64,000 nucleotides of DNA from Ottowia massiliensis. GTDB taxonomy: Bacteria; Pseudomonadota; Gammaproteobacteria; Burkholderiales; Burkholderiaceae_C. The notes below the pieces were generated by a model, which saw only the letters and a list, made by a program, of their open reading frames with translations, was not told the origin of the DNA and made no database searches. The stretch lies in contig NZ_LT964854.1 of assembly GCF_900240305.1 (NCBI RefSeq), forward strand, positions 1,240,001 through 1,304,000. Reading direction: 5' to 3'. Below are positions 8,047 to 21,221 of the stretch, one piece after another. Each line of letters starts with the position of its first letter. Position 1 is the first letter of the stretch. Position numbers and translations under genes: made by a program.

Positions 8047-11000
8047 ATGGCCTACACATTCACAGAGCGCAAACGCATTCGCAAGAGCTTTGGCACACGC
8101 GAAAGCGTACTAAAAATTCCTTATTTGCTGCAAATGCAAAAAGACGCCTATACGGCTTTTTTGCAGGCAGATACGCCCCCGAAGAAGCGCACGCATGAAG
8201 GCCTGCAGGCGGCATTCGAATCGGCTTTTCCCATCATCTCGCACAACGGCTTTGTCGAGATGAAATTTATTGAGTACAACCTGGCCAAGCCCACGTTTGA
8301 CGTGCGTGAATGCCAAACGCGTGGTCTGACCTACGCTTCCGCAGTGCGCGCGCGCGTGCAGCTCATTATTTACGACCGCGAGTCCTCGACCGCCCAGAAC
8401 AAGGTAGTCAAGGAAGTCAAGGAGCAAGAGGTTTACATGGGCGAAGTGCCCCTGATGACCGACAAAGGCTCATTCATCGTCAATGGCACGGAACGCGTCA
8501 TCGTTTCTCAGCTGCATCGCAGTCCCGGCGTATTTTTCGAACACGACAAGGGCAAAACGCACAGTTCCGGCAAGCTGCTGTTTTCCGCCCGCATCATCCC
8601 TTATCGCGGTTCCTGGCTGGACTTTGAGTTCGATCCGAAAGATATTCTGTTTTTCCGGGTAGACCGCCGCCGCAAAATGCCTGTGACGATCCTGCTCAAG
8701 GCCATAGGCATGAGTCCGGAGCAGATCCTGGCGTATTTCTTCGTCAACGACAATTTCCGCCTGATGGACAGTGGCGCACAAATGGAATTTGTGGCCAGCC
8801 GCTTCAAAGGCGAAGTGGCGCGGTTCGACATCACGGACAAGGCAGGCAAGGTCGTCGTTGCCAAGGACAAGCGCGTGACCGCCCGGCACGCGCGCGAGCT
8901 GGAGCAGTCTGGCACCACGCACATCAGCGTGCCGGAAGAATTCTTGCTGGGCCGCGTCCTGTCCAAGGATCTCGTGGATGGCGACACGGGCGAAGTCATT
9001 GCCAAGGCCAATGACGAGCTGACGGAAGCCTTGCTGGCCAAGCTGCGTGAAGCAGGCGTGCAGGACATCCAGTGCATTTACACCAACGAGCTGGATCAGG
9101 GCGCCTACATTTCGCAAACCCTGCGCACCGACGAAACGGCGGACGAGCTGGCCGCGCGCATTGCCATCTACCGCATGATGCGCCCCGGTGAGCCGCCAAC
9201 TGAAGATGCGGTGCAGGCCCTGTTCCAGCGCCTCTTTTACAACCCCGACACCTACGACCTCTCCCGCGTGGGACGCATGAAGTTCAACGCCAAGGTCGGC
9301 CGCGAAGATTCCACCGGCCCCATGGTGCTGACCAATGAAGACATTCTGGATGTCGTGAAGATTCTGGTTGAGCTGCGCAATGGACGCGGCGAGGTGGACG
9401 ATATCGATCACCTGGGCAACCGCCGCGTTCGCTGCGTGGGCGAACTGGCCGAAAACCAGTACCGCACGGGCTTGGCCCGTATCGAGAAGGCTGTGAAAGA
9501 GCGTCTCGGCCAGGCCGAGCAAGAGCCGCTGATGCCGCATGACCTCATCAACAGCAAGCCGATTTCGGCAGCGCTGAAAGAGTTCTTCGGCGCTTCGCAG
9601 CTGTCACAGTTCATGGACCAGACGAACCCGCTGGCCGAAATCACGCACAAGCGCCGTGTTTCAGCTCTGGGGCCGGGCGGCCTGACGCGCGAGCGAGCGG
9701 GCTTCGAAGTGCGCGACGTGCACGTGACCCACTATGGCCGCGTGTGCCCGATCGAAACGCCAGAAGGCCCGAACATCGGCCTCATCAATTCGCTGGCCCT
9801 GTACGCGCGCCTGAACGAATACGGCTTCATCGAAACGCCCTACCGCCGCGTGGTGGATGGCAAGGTCACGAACGACATCGACTACCTCTCCGCCATTGAG
9901 GAAGGCAAATACGTCATTGCCCAAGCCAATGCCGCGCTGGACGAAAAAGGCCGCCTGACCGATGAGCTGGTTTCCGCCCGAGAAAACGGCGATTCCGTGC
10001 TGGTGAACGCCGATCGCGTGCAGTACATGGACGTGTCGCCTGCGCAAATCGTTTCCGTGGCCGCTTCGCTGGTGCCCTTCCTGGAGCACGACGACGCCAA
10101 CCGCGCCCTGATGGGCGCCAACATGTCGCGGCAGGCCGTGCCCGTGCTGCGGCCCGAAAAGCCGCTGGTGGGCACCGGCATCGAGCGTGTGGCCGCCGTG
10201 GACTCCGGCACCGTCGTCACGGCCCGCCGTGGCGGCGTGGTGGAGTACGTTGACGCCACCCGCATCGTCATCCGCGTGAACGATGCCGAAGCCGTGGCTG
10301 GCGAAGTGGGCGTGGACATCTACAACCTCATCAAGTACCAGCGCAGCAACCAGAACACCAACATCAGCCAGCGCCCCATCGTCAAGCGCGGCGACAAGCT
10401 GGCCAAGGGCGACGTGATCGCCGATGGCGCTTCCACCGACCTGGGCGAAATCGCCATCGGCCAGAACATGCTGATCGCCTTCATGCCCTGGAACGGCTAC
10501 AACTACGAAGACTCGATCCTGATCTCCGAGAAAGTGGTGGCCGATGACCGCTACACCAGCATCCACATTGAAGAGCTGGTGGTCATGGCGCGCGACACCA
10601 AGCTGGGGCCGGAAGAAATCACGCGCGACATTCCCAACCTGAGCGAGCAGCAGCTGGGCCGCCTGGACGAGTCCGGCATCATCTACGTGGGCGCCGAAGT
10701 GCAGCCTGGCGACACGCTCGTTGGCAAGGTCACGCCCAAGGGCGAAACCACGCTCACGCCGGAAGAAAAACTGCTGCGCGCCATCTTCGGCGAGAAGGCC
10801 AGCGACGTGAAAGACACCTCACTGCGCGTTGATCAAGGCTCCAGCGGCACCGTGATTGACGTGCAGGTCTTCACCCGAGAAGGCATCCAGCGCGACAAGC
10901 GCGCCCAGCAGATCATCGATGACGAACTCAAGCGCTACCGGCTGGATTTGAACGATCAGCTCCGCATCGTGGAAGCCGACGCGTTCGACCGCATCGAGAA

Positions 11001-12159
11001 ACTGCTGAACGGCAAGATCGCCAACGGCGGCCCCAACCACATCGCCAAAGGCGCCAAGATCGACAAGGACTACCTCAAGTCAGTGGATAAATACCACTGG
11101 TTCGACATCCGTCCGGCCGATGACGATGTGGCCGCGCAGCTGGAAAGCATCAAGGCTTCCATTGAGCAGCAGCGCCACGTGTTTGACTTGGCCTTTGAAG
11201 AAAAGCGCAAGAAGCTCACCCAGGGCGACGAGCTGCCTCCCGGCGTGCTCAAAATGGTCAAGGTCTATCTGGCCGTCAAGCGCCATTTGCAGCCGGGCGA
11301 CAAGATGGCCGGCCGCCACGGCAACAAGGGCGTGGTCTCCAAGATCACGCCGGTGGAAGACATGCCCTACATGGCTGACGGCACGCCCGTGGACATCGTG
11401 CTCAACCCGCTGGGCGTGCCCTCGCGCATGAACATCGGGCAGGTGCTGGAGGTTCATTTGGGTTGGGCGGGCAAGGGCATCGGCCAGCGCATTGGCGACA
11501 TGCTCAAGCGCGAAGCCAATCTGGCCGAAATCCGCGCTTTCCTGGAGCAGGTCTACAACACCACGGGCCACAAGGAAGAGATCCACAAACTCTCCGACAA
11601 GGACGTGCGCGCCATGGCGCAGGAGCTGACCTCCGGCATGCCCTTCGCCACCCCTGTGTTCGACGGCGCCACGGAGCAGGAAATCCTGGACATGCTCAAG
11701 ATCGCCTACCCCGACGACATCGCCCAGGCCAAGGGCCTGACGCCCACGCGCACCCAGGCGCAGCTGTATGACGGCCGCACGGGCGACCCCTTCGAGCGCA
11801 AGACCACCGTGGGCTACATGCACTACCTCAAGCTCCACCACCTGGTGGACGACAAGATGCACGCCCGCTCCACCGGCCCCTACTCGCTGGTCACGCAGCA
11901 GCCGCTGGGCGGCAAGGCGCAGTTTGGCGGCCAGCGCTTTGGCGAGATGGAAGTGTGGGCGCTGGAAGCCTATGGCGCTTCCTACACCCTGCAAGAGATG
12001 CTCACCGTCAAGTCTGACGACGTGCAGGGCCGCACCAAGGTGTACGAGTCCATCGTCAAGGGCGAGCACGCCATCGACGCCGGCATGCCCGAGTCCTTCA
12101 ACGTGCTGGTCAAGGAAATCCGCTCGCTGGGTCTGGATATCGAACTGGAGCGCACCTGA
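8047..12159 (+). CDS. rpoB: DNA-directed RNA polymerase subunit beta
   Basis: Forms one pincer and half of the catalytic cleft of RNA polymerase. It is 1370 residues from ATG 8047 (MAYTFTERKRIRKSFG); an in-frame earlier start at 7990 lacks family support. The rifampicin-binding region begins near residue 513 with FFGASQLSQFMDQTNPLAE and continues RRVSALGPGGL. Conserved C-terminal blocks include KLGPEEITRDIPN, DKMAGRHGNKGV and GGKAQFGGQRFGEMEVWALE. The rpoC gene follows after a 148-base spacer that contains a half copy of the interspersed repeat. Confidence 0.98.
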   Translation: MAYTFTERKRIRKSFGTRESVLKIPYLLQMQKDAYTAFLQADTPPKKRTHEGLQAAFESAFPIISHNGFVEMKFIEYNLAKPTFDVRECQTRGLTYASAVRARVQLIIYDRESSTAQNKVVKEVKEQEVYMGEVPLMTDKGSFIVNGTERVIVSQLHRSPGVFFEHDKGKTHSSGKLLFSARIIPYRGSWLDFEFDPKDILFFRVDRRRKMPVTILLKAIGMSPEQILAYFFVNDNFRLMDSGAQMEFVASRFKGEVARFDITDKAGKVVVAKDKRVTARHARELEQSGTTHISVPEEFLLGRVLSKDLVDGDTGEVIAKANDELTEALLAKLREAGVQDIQCIYTNELDQGAYISQTLRTDETADELAARIAIYRMMRPGEPPTEDAVQALFQRLFYNPDTYDLSRVGRMKFNAKVGREDSTGPMVLTNEDILDVVKILVELRNGRGEVDDIDHLGNRRVRCVGELAENQYRTGLARIEKAVKERLGQAEQEPLMPHDLINSKPISAALKEFFGASQLSQFMDQTNPLAEITHKRRVSALGPGGLTRERAGFEVRDVHVTHYGRVCPIETPEGPNIGLINSLALYARLNEYGFIETPYRRVVDGKVTNDIDYLSAIEEGKYVIAQANAALDEKGRLTDELVSARENGDSVLVNADRVQYMDVSPAQIVSVAASLVPFLEHDDANRALMGANMSRQAVPVLRPEKPLVGTGIERVAAVDSGTVVTARRGGVVEYVDATRIVIRVNDAEAVAGEVGVDIYNLIKYQRSNQNTNISQRPIVKRGDKLAKGDVIADGASTDLGEIAIGQNMLIAFMPWNGYNYEDSILISEKVVADDRYTSIHIEELVVMARDTKLGPEEITRDIPNLSEQQLGRLDESGIIYVGAEVQPGDTLVGKVTPKGETTLTPEEKLLRAIFGEKASDVKDTSLRVDQGSSGTVIDVQVFTREGIQRDKRAQQIIDDELKRYRLDLNDQLRIVEADAFDRIEKLLNGKIANGGPNHIAKGAKIDKDYLKSVDKYHWFDIRPADDDVAAQLESIKASIEQQRHVFDLAFEEKRKKLTQGDELPPGVLKMVKVYLAVKRHLQPGDKMAGRHGNKGVVSKITPVEDMPYMADGTPVDIVLNPLGVPSRMNIGQVLEVHLGWAGKGIGQRIGDMLKREANLAEIRAFLEQVYNTTGHKEEIHKLSDKDVRAMAQELTSGMPFATPVFDGATEQEILDMLKIAYPDDIAQAKGLTPTRTQAQLYDGRTGDPFERKTTVGYMHYLKLHHLVDDKMHARSTGPYSLVTQQPLGGKAQFGGQRFGEMEVWALEAYGASYTLQEMLTVKSDDVQGRTKVYESIVKGEHAIDAGMPESFNVLVKEIRSLGLDIELERT

Positions 12160-12232
12160 AGCCGCGCCCGGCCCTGCCCGCCGCCGCATCCATGAAACGC
12201 CTTTCCATGCGCCACTGGCCGCAGTTTTCAGA

Positions 12233-12291
12233 GCCAAATCGGCCGCAAGTCCTAGTGGAATGGGCGCGGGCAGCTATCAAATTTGAAGCAA
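12233..12291 (+). repeat. Interspersed repeat family 1, short form, copy 1
   Basis: Core GTCCTAGTGGAATGGGCGCG followed by GCTATCAAA. It lies in the rpoB-rpoC spacer, ending just before the GGGGAAA ribosome site of rpoC. The same arrangement recurs at 27529 and 62421. Confidence 0.8.
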
Positions 12292-12307
12292 TTGGGGAAA
12301 CAGTCAC

Positions 12308-16609
<4,302 letters not shown>

Positions 16610-16635
16610 AGCCCGCCCGGCTCCTTGCGGCCCAG

Positions 16636-16679
16636 CGCCCCGGCCCTCGCGCCCCAGCGAGCGCCGGGGCGTTTTTTTT
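16636..16679 (+). terminator. Rho-independent terminator after rpoC
   Basis: Stem CGCCCCGGC (16636-16644)/GCCGGGGCG (16663-16671), with a further CTCGC/GCGAG pairing in the loop, followed by eight T. It ends the superoperon. Confidence 0.9.
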
Positions 16680-16754
16680 CGCCTTTGGTCAGCCGCGCAA
16701 GGAGAGCGCCAGAGTTCGCGCGCAGCCTGGCGCGGGCAGGGGAGAAAGCTCTGG

Positions 16755-16843
16755 ATTTGCTATTTTTACGATAGCTATAGGTCTTGGTAAATATTGCGCT
16801 GACGGGTATTTCAGCAGGCCTGAATTCGCTCCTGTTTTTGATG
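16755..16843 (-). repeat. Interspersed repeat family 1, full form, copy 2
   Basis: Orientation B (minus relative to the AGGAGC reading). It runs from ATTTGCTATTTTTACGATAGC to GAATTCGCTCCTGTTTTTGAT. The core is diverged (GGTCTTGGTAAATATTGCGC). It fills most of the gap between the rpoC terminator and lemA. Confidence 0.75.
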
Positions 16844-16892
16844 CCCCTGAACTGGCCGTTGTGGCTGGAGCGGGACCAGGGCCGCGCGGGCC

Positions 16893-17516
16893 TTATTGGC
16901 CGGGCTTGCTGAAATCCACCGTGGGTGCGGTGGAGATGGCTGCTTCGTTGGCGACGGTGAAGTTCTGCTTGGGTTCGTAGCCGAACACCATGCCCGTGAG
17001 GTTGGTGGGGAAGCTGCGGCGCAGCACGTTGTATTGCTGCACGGCCTGGATGTAGCGGTTGCGGGCGACGGTGATGCGGTTTTCGGTGCCTTCGAGCGTC
17101 ACGCGCAGGTCGGCGAACGCCTGGTTGGCTTTCAGATCGGGGTAGCGCTCCACGGTGACCATCAGGCGGCTGAGGGCGCTGGAGAGTTCGCCTTGCGCGG
17201 CCTGGAATTGCTGGAGCTTTGTCGCGTCTTGCAGGGTTTCGGGCGTGACCTGGATGCTGGTGGCCTTGGCGCGCGCTTCAATCACCTTGGTGAGCGTTTC
17301 CTGCTCGAAGTTGGCTTCGCCTTTGACGGTGTTGACCATGTTTTGCACCAGGTCGGAGCGGCGCTGGTACTGATTGACAACTTCGCTCCAGGCAGATTGG
17401 GTTTCTTCGTCCAGACGCTGGTAGTCGTTGTAGCCGCAGCCTGCCAGCGCGAGCGCCAGGGCGCAGGCGGCGGCCAGGCGGGGCAGGGAGGGCAGACGTT
17501 GCAGGGAATGTTTCAT
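16893..17516 (-). CDS. LemA family lipoprotein
   Basis: Member of the LemA family, of uncertain biochemical role. It is 207 residues from ATG 17516. The N-terminus is a lipoprotein signal with lipobox LAGC, followed by the family core NDYQRLDEETQSAWSEVVNQ, RRSDLVQNMVNTVKG and RNRYIQAVQQYN and the C-terminal GYEPKQNF. An upstream in-frame start at 17585 would disrupt the signal peptide and is not favoured. LemA is often adjacent to a TPM-domain protein; here the TPM gene lies about 21 kb away at 38278. Confidence 0.9.
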   Translation of the reverse strand: MKHSLQRLPSLPRLAAACALALALAGCGYNDYQRLDEETQSAWSEVVNQYQRRSDLVQNMVNTVKGEANFEQETLTKVIEARAKATSIQVTPETLQDATKLQQFQAAQGELSSALSRLMVTVERYPDLKANQAFADLRVTLEGTENRITVARNRYIQAVQQYNVLRRSFPTNLTGMVFGYEPKQNFTVANEAAISTAPTVDFSKPGQ

Positions 17517-17659
17517 GGCGATTCCTTGGAGAGTGAAAAGGGGGCAGCGGTTCAGCTGCACGGCAATGCGGATGGCCTGCTGCACATGCGCCTGCGCCTG
17601 CGTATGGGCAAAGGCGGCTGCGCCCAGACTGAACTGTTCCAGCGCGCAGGGGGCGGTCC

Positions 17660-17755
17660 GGCAGGCGGCAGGCCCATTTTCAGCGGTCTGGCGCCCGCCT
17701 CGCCGCGCGAGATGGCGATGAGCACGAAGGCGTCAATGACGTGAACGGCTGGCAT
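17660..17755 (-). pseudogene. Possible PIN-domain toxin fragment
   Basis: Reading leftward from ATG 17755, the sequence gives MPAVHVIDAFVLIAISRGE, resembling the start of VapC-type PIN toxins (hydrophobic strand, Asp, VLIA). Similarity fades after about 25 residues, and no later PIN acidic motifs are visible. With the AbrB-like remnant upstream it may represent a decayed toxin-antitoxin pair. This is pattern recognition only. Confidence 0.35.
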
Positions 17756-17765
17756 GCAGATTCAT

Positions 17766-17852
17766 ATCAAAAAGAGGAGCAATTCAAGGAAGTTTAAAAG
17801 GCGTTTCGCGCAGTTTCTGCGGGGAGGTATTGCTATTGCCAAAGGAGCGAAA
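17766..17852 (+). repeat. Interspersed repeat family 1, full form, copy 3
   Basis: Orientation A: ATCAAAAAGAGGAGCAATTC at the left end, GCGCAGTTTC in the centre, TTGCTATTGCCAAAGGAGCG at the right. The core CTAG is lost. It occupies almost exactly the gap between the antitoxin-like and PIN-like remnants. Confidence 0.75.
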
Positions 17853-17868
17853 TCACGCCTTCTTCCGC

Positions 17869-18125
17869 CTATGTGCCCGGCTGGCCGCCGCTGGCCTCGT
17901 GCGCGGCTTCGGCTTCGGCGCGGCGCTCGGCAATGAATTCGTCGGCCGCGCTGCGCCCTTCGGCGGGCGGCAGGTGGCTGTCAAAATAGGCGCGTAGCGC
18001 CGCGTAGCGTTGGCGTAACGCCGGGAAGCTGGCGTGAGCGCCAGGCGGCCATCACGCACTTCGGCGTGCAGGCGCGCGGCGGGAATGAGCACGCGCCCGT
18101 TGTCAGAAATGGCCAAGGCTGTCAT
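17869..18125 (-). pseudogene. AbrB/MazE-type antitoxin remnant
   Basis: From ATG 18125 the frame reads MTALAISDNGRVLIPAA and then RLHAEVRDGRLALTP. This is the swapped-hairpin pattern of AbrB-type antitoxins with about 14 residues missing between the two strands. After the second strand the frame shifts. The tail continues in another frame as RQRYAALRAYFDSHLPP and SAADEFIAERRAEAEA, ending at TAG 17869. Deletion plus frameshift indicates a pseudogene. The start lies 43 bases from the divergent hisF start. Confidence 0.55.
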
Positions 18126-18168
18126 GGCGGCGGATTCTGTCAGCAACCCTTCATCTGTCAAACCAAAC

Positions 18169-18930
18169 ATGCTTGCCAAACGCATCATTCCCTGTCTTGA
18201 CGTGACTGCGGGCCGCGTGGTCAAGGGCGTGAACTTCACGGGCCTGCGCGATGCGGGCGATCCGGTGGAAGTGGCCGCGCGCTACAACGAGCAGGGCGCC
18301 GATGAGCTCACGTTTCTGGACATTACCGCCACCAGCGACGGGCGCGATCTGATTCTGCCCATCATCGAAGCTGTGGCCTCGCGCGTGTTCATTCCGCTCA
18401 CCGTGGGCGGCGGCGTGCGTACCGTGCAAGACGTGCGCCGCCTGCTGAACGCGGGGGCGGACAAGGCCAGCTTCAATTCGGCGGCCATTGCCCGCCCCGA
18501 GGTGATTGGCGAGGCGTCGGCCAAATACGGCGCGCAGTGCATCGTGGTGGCCATTGACGCCAAGCGCCGCGCCGATGGCGCAGGCTGGGAGGTGTACAGC
18601 CACGGCGGCCGCCAGAACACGGGGCTGGATGCCGTGGCCTGGGCGCGGCGGATGGCCGATCTGGGCGCGGGCGAAATATTGCTCACCAGCATGGACCGCG
18701 ACGGCACGCAAAGCGGCTTTGACCTGGCGCTGACGCGCGCGGTGGCCGAGGCCGTGCCGGTGCCCGTGATTGCCTCTGGCGGCGTGGGCACGCTGGATCA
18801 CCTGGCCGACGGCGTGCAGCAAGGCCTGGCCGATGCCGTGCTGGCCGCCAGCATCTTCCACTACGGCCAGCACACCGTGGCCGAGGCCAAGGCGCGCATG
18901 GCAGAGCGCGGTATCACGGTCAGGCAGTGA
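18169..18930 (+). CDS. hisF: Imidazole glycerol phosphate synthase cyclase subunit
   Basis: Uses ammonia from HisH to convert PRFAR into imidazole glycerol phosphate and AICAR in histidine synthesis. It is 253 residues from ATG 18169 (MLAKRIIPCLDV). The catalytic aspartates are in CLDV (D11) and VVAIDAKRR (about D130). A (beta/alpha)8 barrel pattern is clear with phosphate-binding IASGGVGTLDH. Upstream in-frame starts have no family support. No other his gene is in the window. Confidence 0.96.
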   Translation: MLAKRIIPCLDVTAGRVVKGVNFTGLRDAGDPVEVAARYNEQGADELTFLDITATSDGRDLILPIIEAVASRVFIPLTVGGGVRTVQDVRRLLNAGADKASFNSAAIARPEVIGEASAKYGAQCIVVAIDAKRRADGAGWEVYSHGGRQNTGLDAVAWARRMADLGAGEILLTSMDRDGTQSGFDLALTRAVAEAVPVPVIASGGVGTLDHLADGVQQGLADAVLAASIFHYGQHTVAEAKARMAERGITVRQ

Positions 18931-18997
18931 ATATCATGGCGAATGGCGGCCTGGCTGGGCCGCTTTATCACGTTTATTTCCACGAAAAGGAGAAAAA

Positions 18998-20344
18998 ATG
19001 ACAGCCACAACCAGCCTTGAAGACTTTCTGCGCAATGTGCAGCGGCGCGATCCGGACCAGCCGGAATTTCTGCAAGCCGTGCGCGAGGTGCTTACCAGCC
19101 TCTGGCCCTTCCTGGAGAAGAACCCGCAATACCGCGAATACGCCCTGCTGGAGCGCCTGTGCGAGCCGGACCGCGTGGTGCAGTTTCGCGTGAGCTGGAC
19201 CGACGACCAGGGCCGCACGCAAGTCAATCGCGCCTTTCGCATCCAGCACAGCAAGGCCATTGGCCCCTACAAGGGCGGCATGCGCTTTCACCCCAGCGTG
19301 AATTTGTCGATTCTGAAATTCCTGGCTTTCGAGCAAAGCTTCAAAAACGCGCTCACCACGCTGCCCATGGGCGGCGGCAAGGGCGGCTCCGACTTTGACC
19401 CCAAAGGCAAGAGCGACGCCGAAGTCATGCGCTTTTGCCAGGCGCTGGTGCAGGAGCTGTTCCGCCACATCGGCCCTGACACCGACGTGCCCGCTGGCGA
19501 CATTGGCGTGGGCGCGCGCGAAGTGGGCTACATGGCCGGCATGATGAAAAAGCTCAGCAACAGCGCCGCCTGCGTCTTCACCGGCAAAGGCATGAGCTTT
19601 GGCGGCAGCCTGATGCGCCCTGAAGCCACGGGCTACGGCGTGGCCTACTTCGCGCAGGAAATGCTCGCGCGCAAGAGCGAAGGCTTTGAAGGCAAGCGCG
19701 TGTCCATCAGCGGCAGCGGCAACGTGGCCCAGTACGCCGCCGAAAAGGCGCTGGAGATGGGCGCGAAAGTCATCACCCTGTCGGACTCGGGCGGCACGCT
19801 GGTGCATGAAGCGGGCCTGAGCCGCGAGCAAGTGCTGGCCGTGATGGAGCTGAAAAACGTGCAGCGCGGCCGCCTGGCCGACTTCGCGGCGCGGCATGGC
19901 CTCACTTTCCTGCCCGGCAGCCGCCCCTGGCACGTCAAAACCGACATCGCCCTGCCTTGCGCCACGCAAAACGAGCTGGACGGCGAAGACGCCAAAACGC
20001 TGGTCAAAAACGGCGTGCTCTGCGTTGCCGAAGGCGCCAACATGCCCAGCACGCTGGAAGCGGTGGATGTCTTTTTGGCCGCTGGCACGCTCTACGCGCC
20101 CGGCAAGGCCAGCAACGCGGGCGGCGTGGCCACCTCGGGCCTGGAAATGAGCCAGAACGCCATGCGGCTGGGCTGGACGGCGCAGGAAGTGGACGAGCGC
20201 CTGCACACCATCATGAAAGACATTCACCAAAACTGCGTGCGCTACGGCGAGCGCGCCCAGGGCGCGGTGAACTACGTGGAAGGCGCCAACATCGCCGGCT
20301 TCGTCAAGCTGGCCGATGCCATGCTCGCCCAGGGCGTGGTTTGA
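18998..20344 (+). CDS. gdhA: NADP-specific glutamate dehydrogenase
   Basis: Reductive amination of 2-oxoglutarate to glutamate in ammonium assimilation. It is 448 residues from ATG 18998, preceded by AAAAGGAG. The length matches the small hexameric GdhA class. Key motifs are KGGMRFHPSVNLSILKFLAF, LPMGGGKGGSDFDPKGKS (catalytic lysine region), PAGDIGVGAREVGYM and the Rossmann segment SISGSGNVAQYAAE. A terminator hairpin overlaps its stop codon. Confidence 0.96.
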   Translation: MTATTSLEDFLRNVQRRDPDQPEFLQAVREVLTSLWPFLEKNPQYREYALLERLCEPDRVVQFRVSWTDDQGRTQVNRAFRIQHSKAIGPYKGGMRFHPSVNLSILKFLAFEQSFKNALTTLPMGGGKGGSDFDPKGKSDAEVMRFCQALVQELFRHIGPDTDVPAGDIGVGAREVGYMAGMMKKLSNSAACVFTGKGMSFGGSLMRPEATGYGVAYFAQEMLARKSEGFEGKRVSISGSGNVAQYAAEKALEMGAKVITLSDSGGTLVHEAGLSREQVLAVMELKNVQRGRLADFAARHGLTFLPGSRPWHVKTDIALPCATQNELDGEDAKTLVKNGVLCVAEGANMPSTLEAVDVFLAAGTLYAPGKASNAGGVATSGLEMSQNAMRLGWTAQEVDERLHTIMKDIHQNCVRYGERAQGAVNYVEGANIAGFVKLADAMLAQGVV

Positions 20345-20370
20345 AAAAGGGTGGCCCAGCCACCCTTTTT
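20344..20370 (+). terminator. Rho-independent terminator after gdhA
   Basis: Near-perfect AAAAAGGGTGGC/GCCACCCTTTTT hairpin with a tiny loop, beginning at the gdhA stop codon. Confidence 0.9.
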
Positions 20371-20439
20371 CATTTGCGGCGCGCGCCTGGCGCCTTTTTG
20401 ATCTTCTGGCCTTCCATCCGGCTCCTCTGGCCCGGCGCC

Positions 20440-20528
20440 ATCAAAATCAGGAGCTAATTTAAAGGGGTAAAAATACCGCTTTGCGCACATTCCACTAGGA
20501 CGTCATGCTCTAGATAAAGGAGCTAAAA
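20440..20528 (+). repeat. Interspersed repeat family 1, full form, copy 4
   Basis: Orientation A: ATCAAAATCAGGAGCTAATT, core GCACATTCCACTAGGACGTC, right end TAGATAAAGGAGCTAAAAA. The right end contributes the stop codon of the convergent LOG gene. Confidence 0.88.
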
Positions 20529-21110
20529 AACCGCCGCAAGCGGGCTGAATTCGCCATCTGCGCCCCGGGCCAGGCGCTCCAGCAAGGCGGCTGGATGGGT
20601 ATCGACATCAACCAGCGCCATCAAATCGGGAGACATGAAGCCTTGCGCCTGGCTGTGGCGCAGAAAAGACAGCAGGCCGTCGTAGAAGCCGTCATGGTTG
20701 AGCAGGCCGATGGGCTTGGCGTGATAGCCGAGCTGGCGCCACGTCCAGGCTTCAAAAAATTCCTCGAGAGTGCCAATGCCGCCGGGCAGGGCCAGAAAAG
20801 CGCTGGCGCGGGCGGCCATGAGGTGCTTGCGCTCGTGCATGGTCTGCACAACGTGCAGCTCGGTGCAGCCGCGATGGGCATGCTCGCGCTCAACCAGCGC
20901 CTGCGGAATAACGCCAATGACGCGGCCGCCCGCTTGCAGCGTGGCATCAGCCACAGCGCCCATGAGGCCGTTTTTGCCGCCGCCGTACACAAGCTGGCCG
21001 CCGTGCTGGCCGATCCAGCGGCCCGTTTGCGCGGCCAGGGCGGCAAAAGCAGGATCAGCGCCAGAGCGGGAGCCGCAATAAACGCAAATGGAAAAGGCGG
21101 GGTCTTTCAT
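20523..21110 (-). CDS. LOG family protein (TIGR00730, cytokinin riboside 5'-monophosphate phosphoribohydrolase-like)
   Basis: Rossmann-fold nucleoside 5'-monophosphate phosphoribohydrolase family, 195 residues from ATG 21110 (MKDPAFSICVYCGSRSG). Both signature motifs are present: MHERK at residues 91-95 and PGGIGTLEE at 109-117. A 30-residue in-frame extension upstream is hydrophobic but not typical of the family, so the shorter start is preferred. The stop codon lies inside a family 1 repeat. The physiological substrate in bacteria is not known from the sequence. Confidence 0.9.
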   Translation of the reverse strand: MKDPAFSICVYCGSRSGADPAFAALAAQTGRWIGQHGGQLVYGGGKNGLMGAVADATLQAGGRVIGVIPQALVEREHAHRGCTELHVVQTMHERKHLMAARASAFLALPGGIGTLEEFFEAWTWRQLGYHAKPIGLLNHDGFYDGLLSFLRHSQAQGFMSPDLMALVDVDTHPAALLERLARGADGEFSPLAAVF

Positions 21111-21221
21111 GAATGGACAGGCGTTGAGGGAAACCAGAATGAAAAGGAGGGCGCTGACAGCGCCAGGCGCAGCAAAAACCGGCATCAAGCCAGTCTGCAC
21201 GCGCCCTCCCGCGCAACTTTT

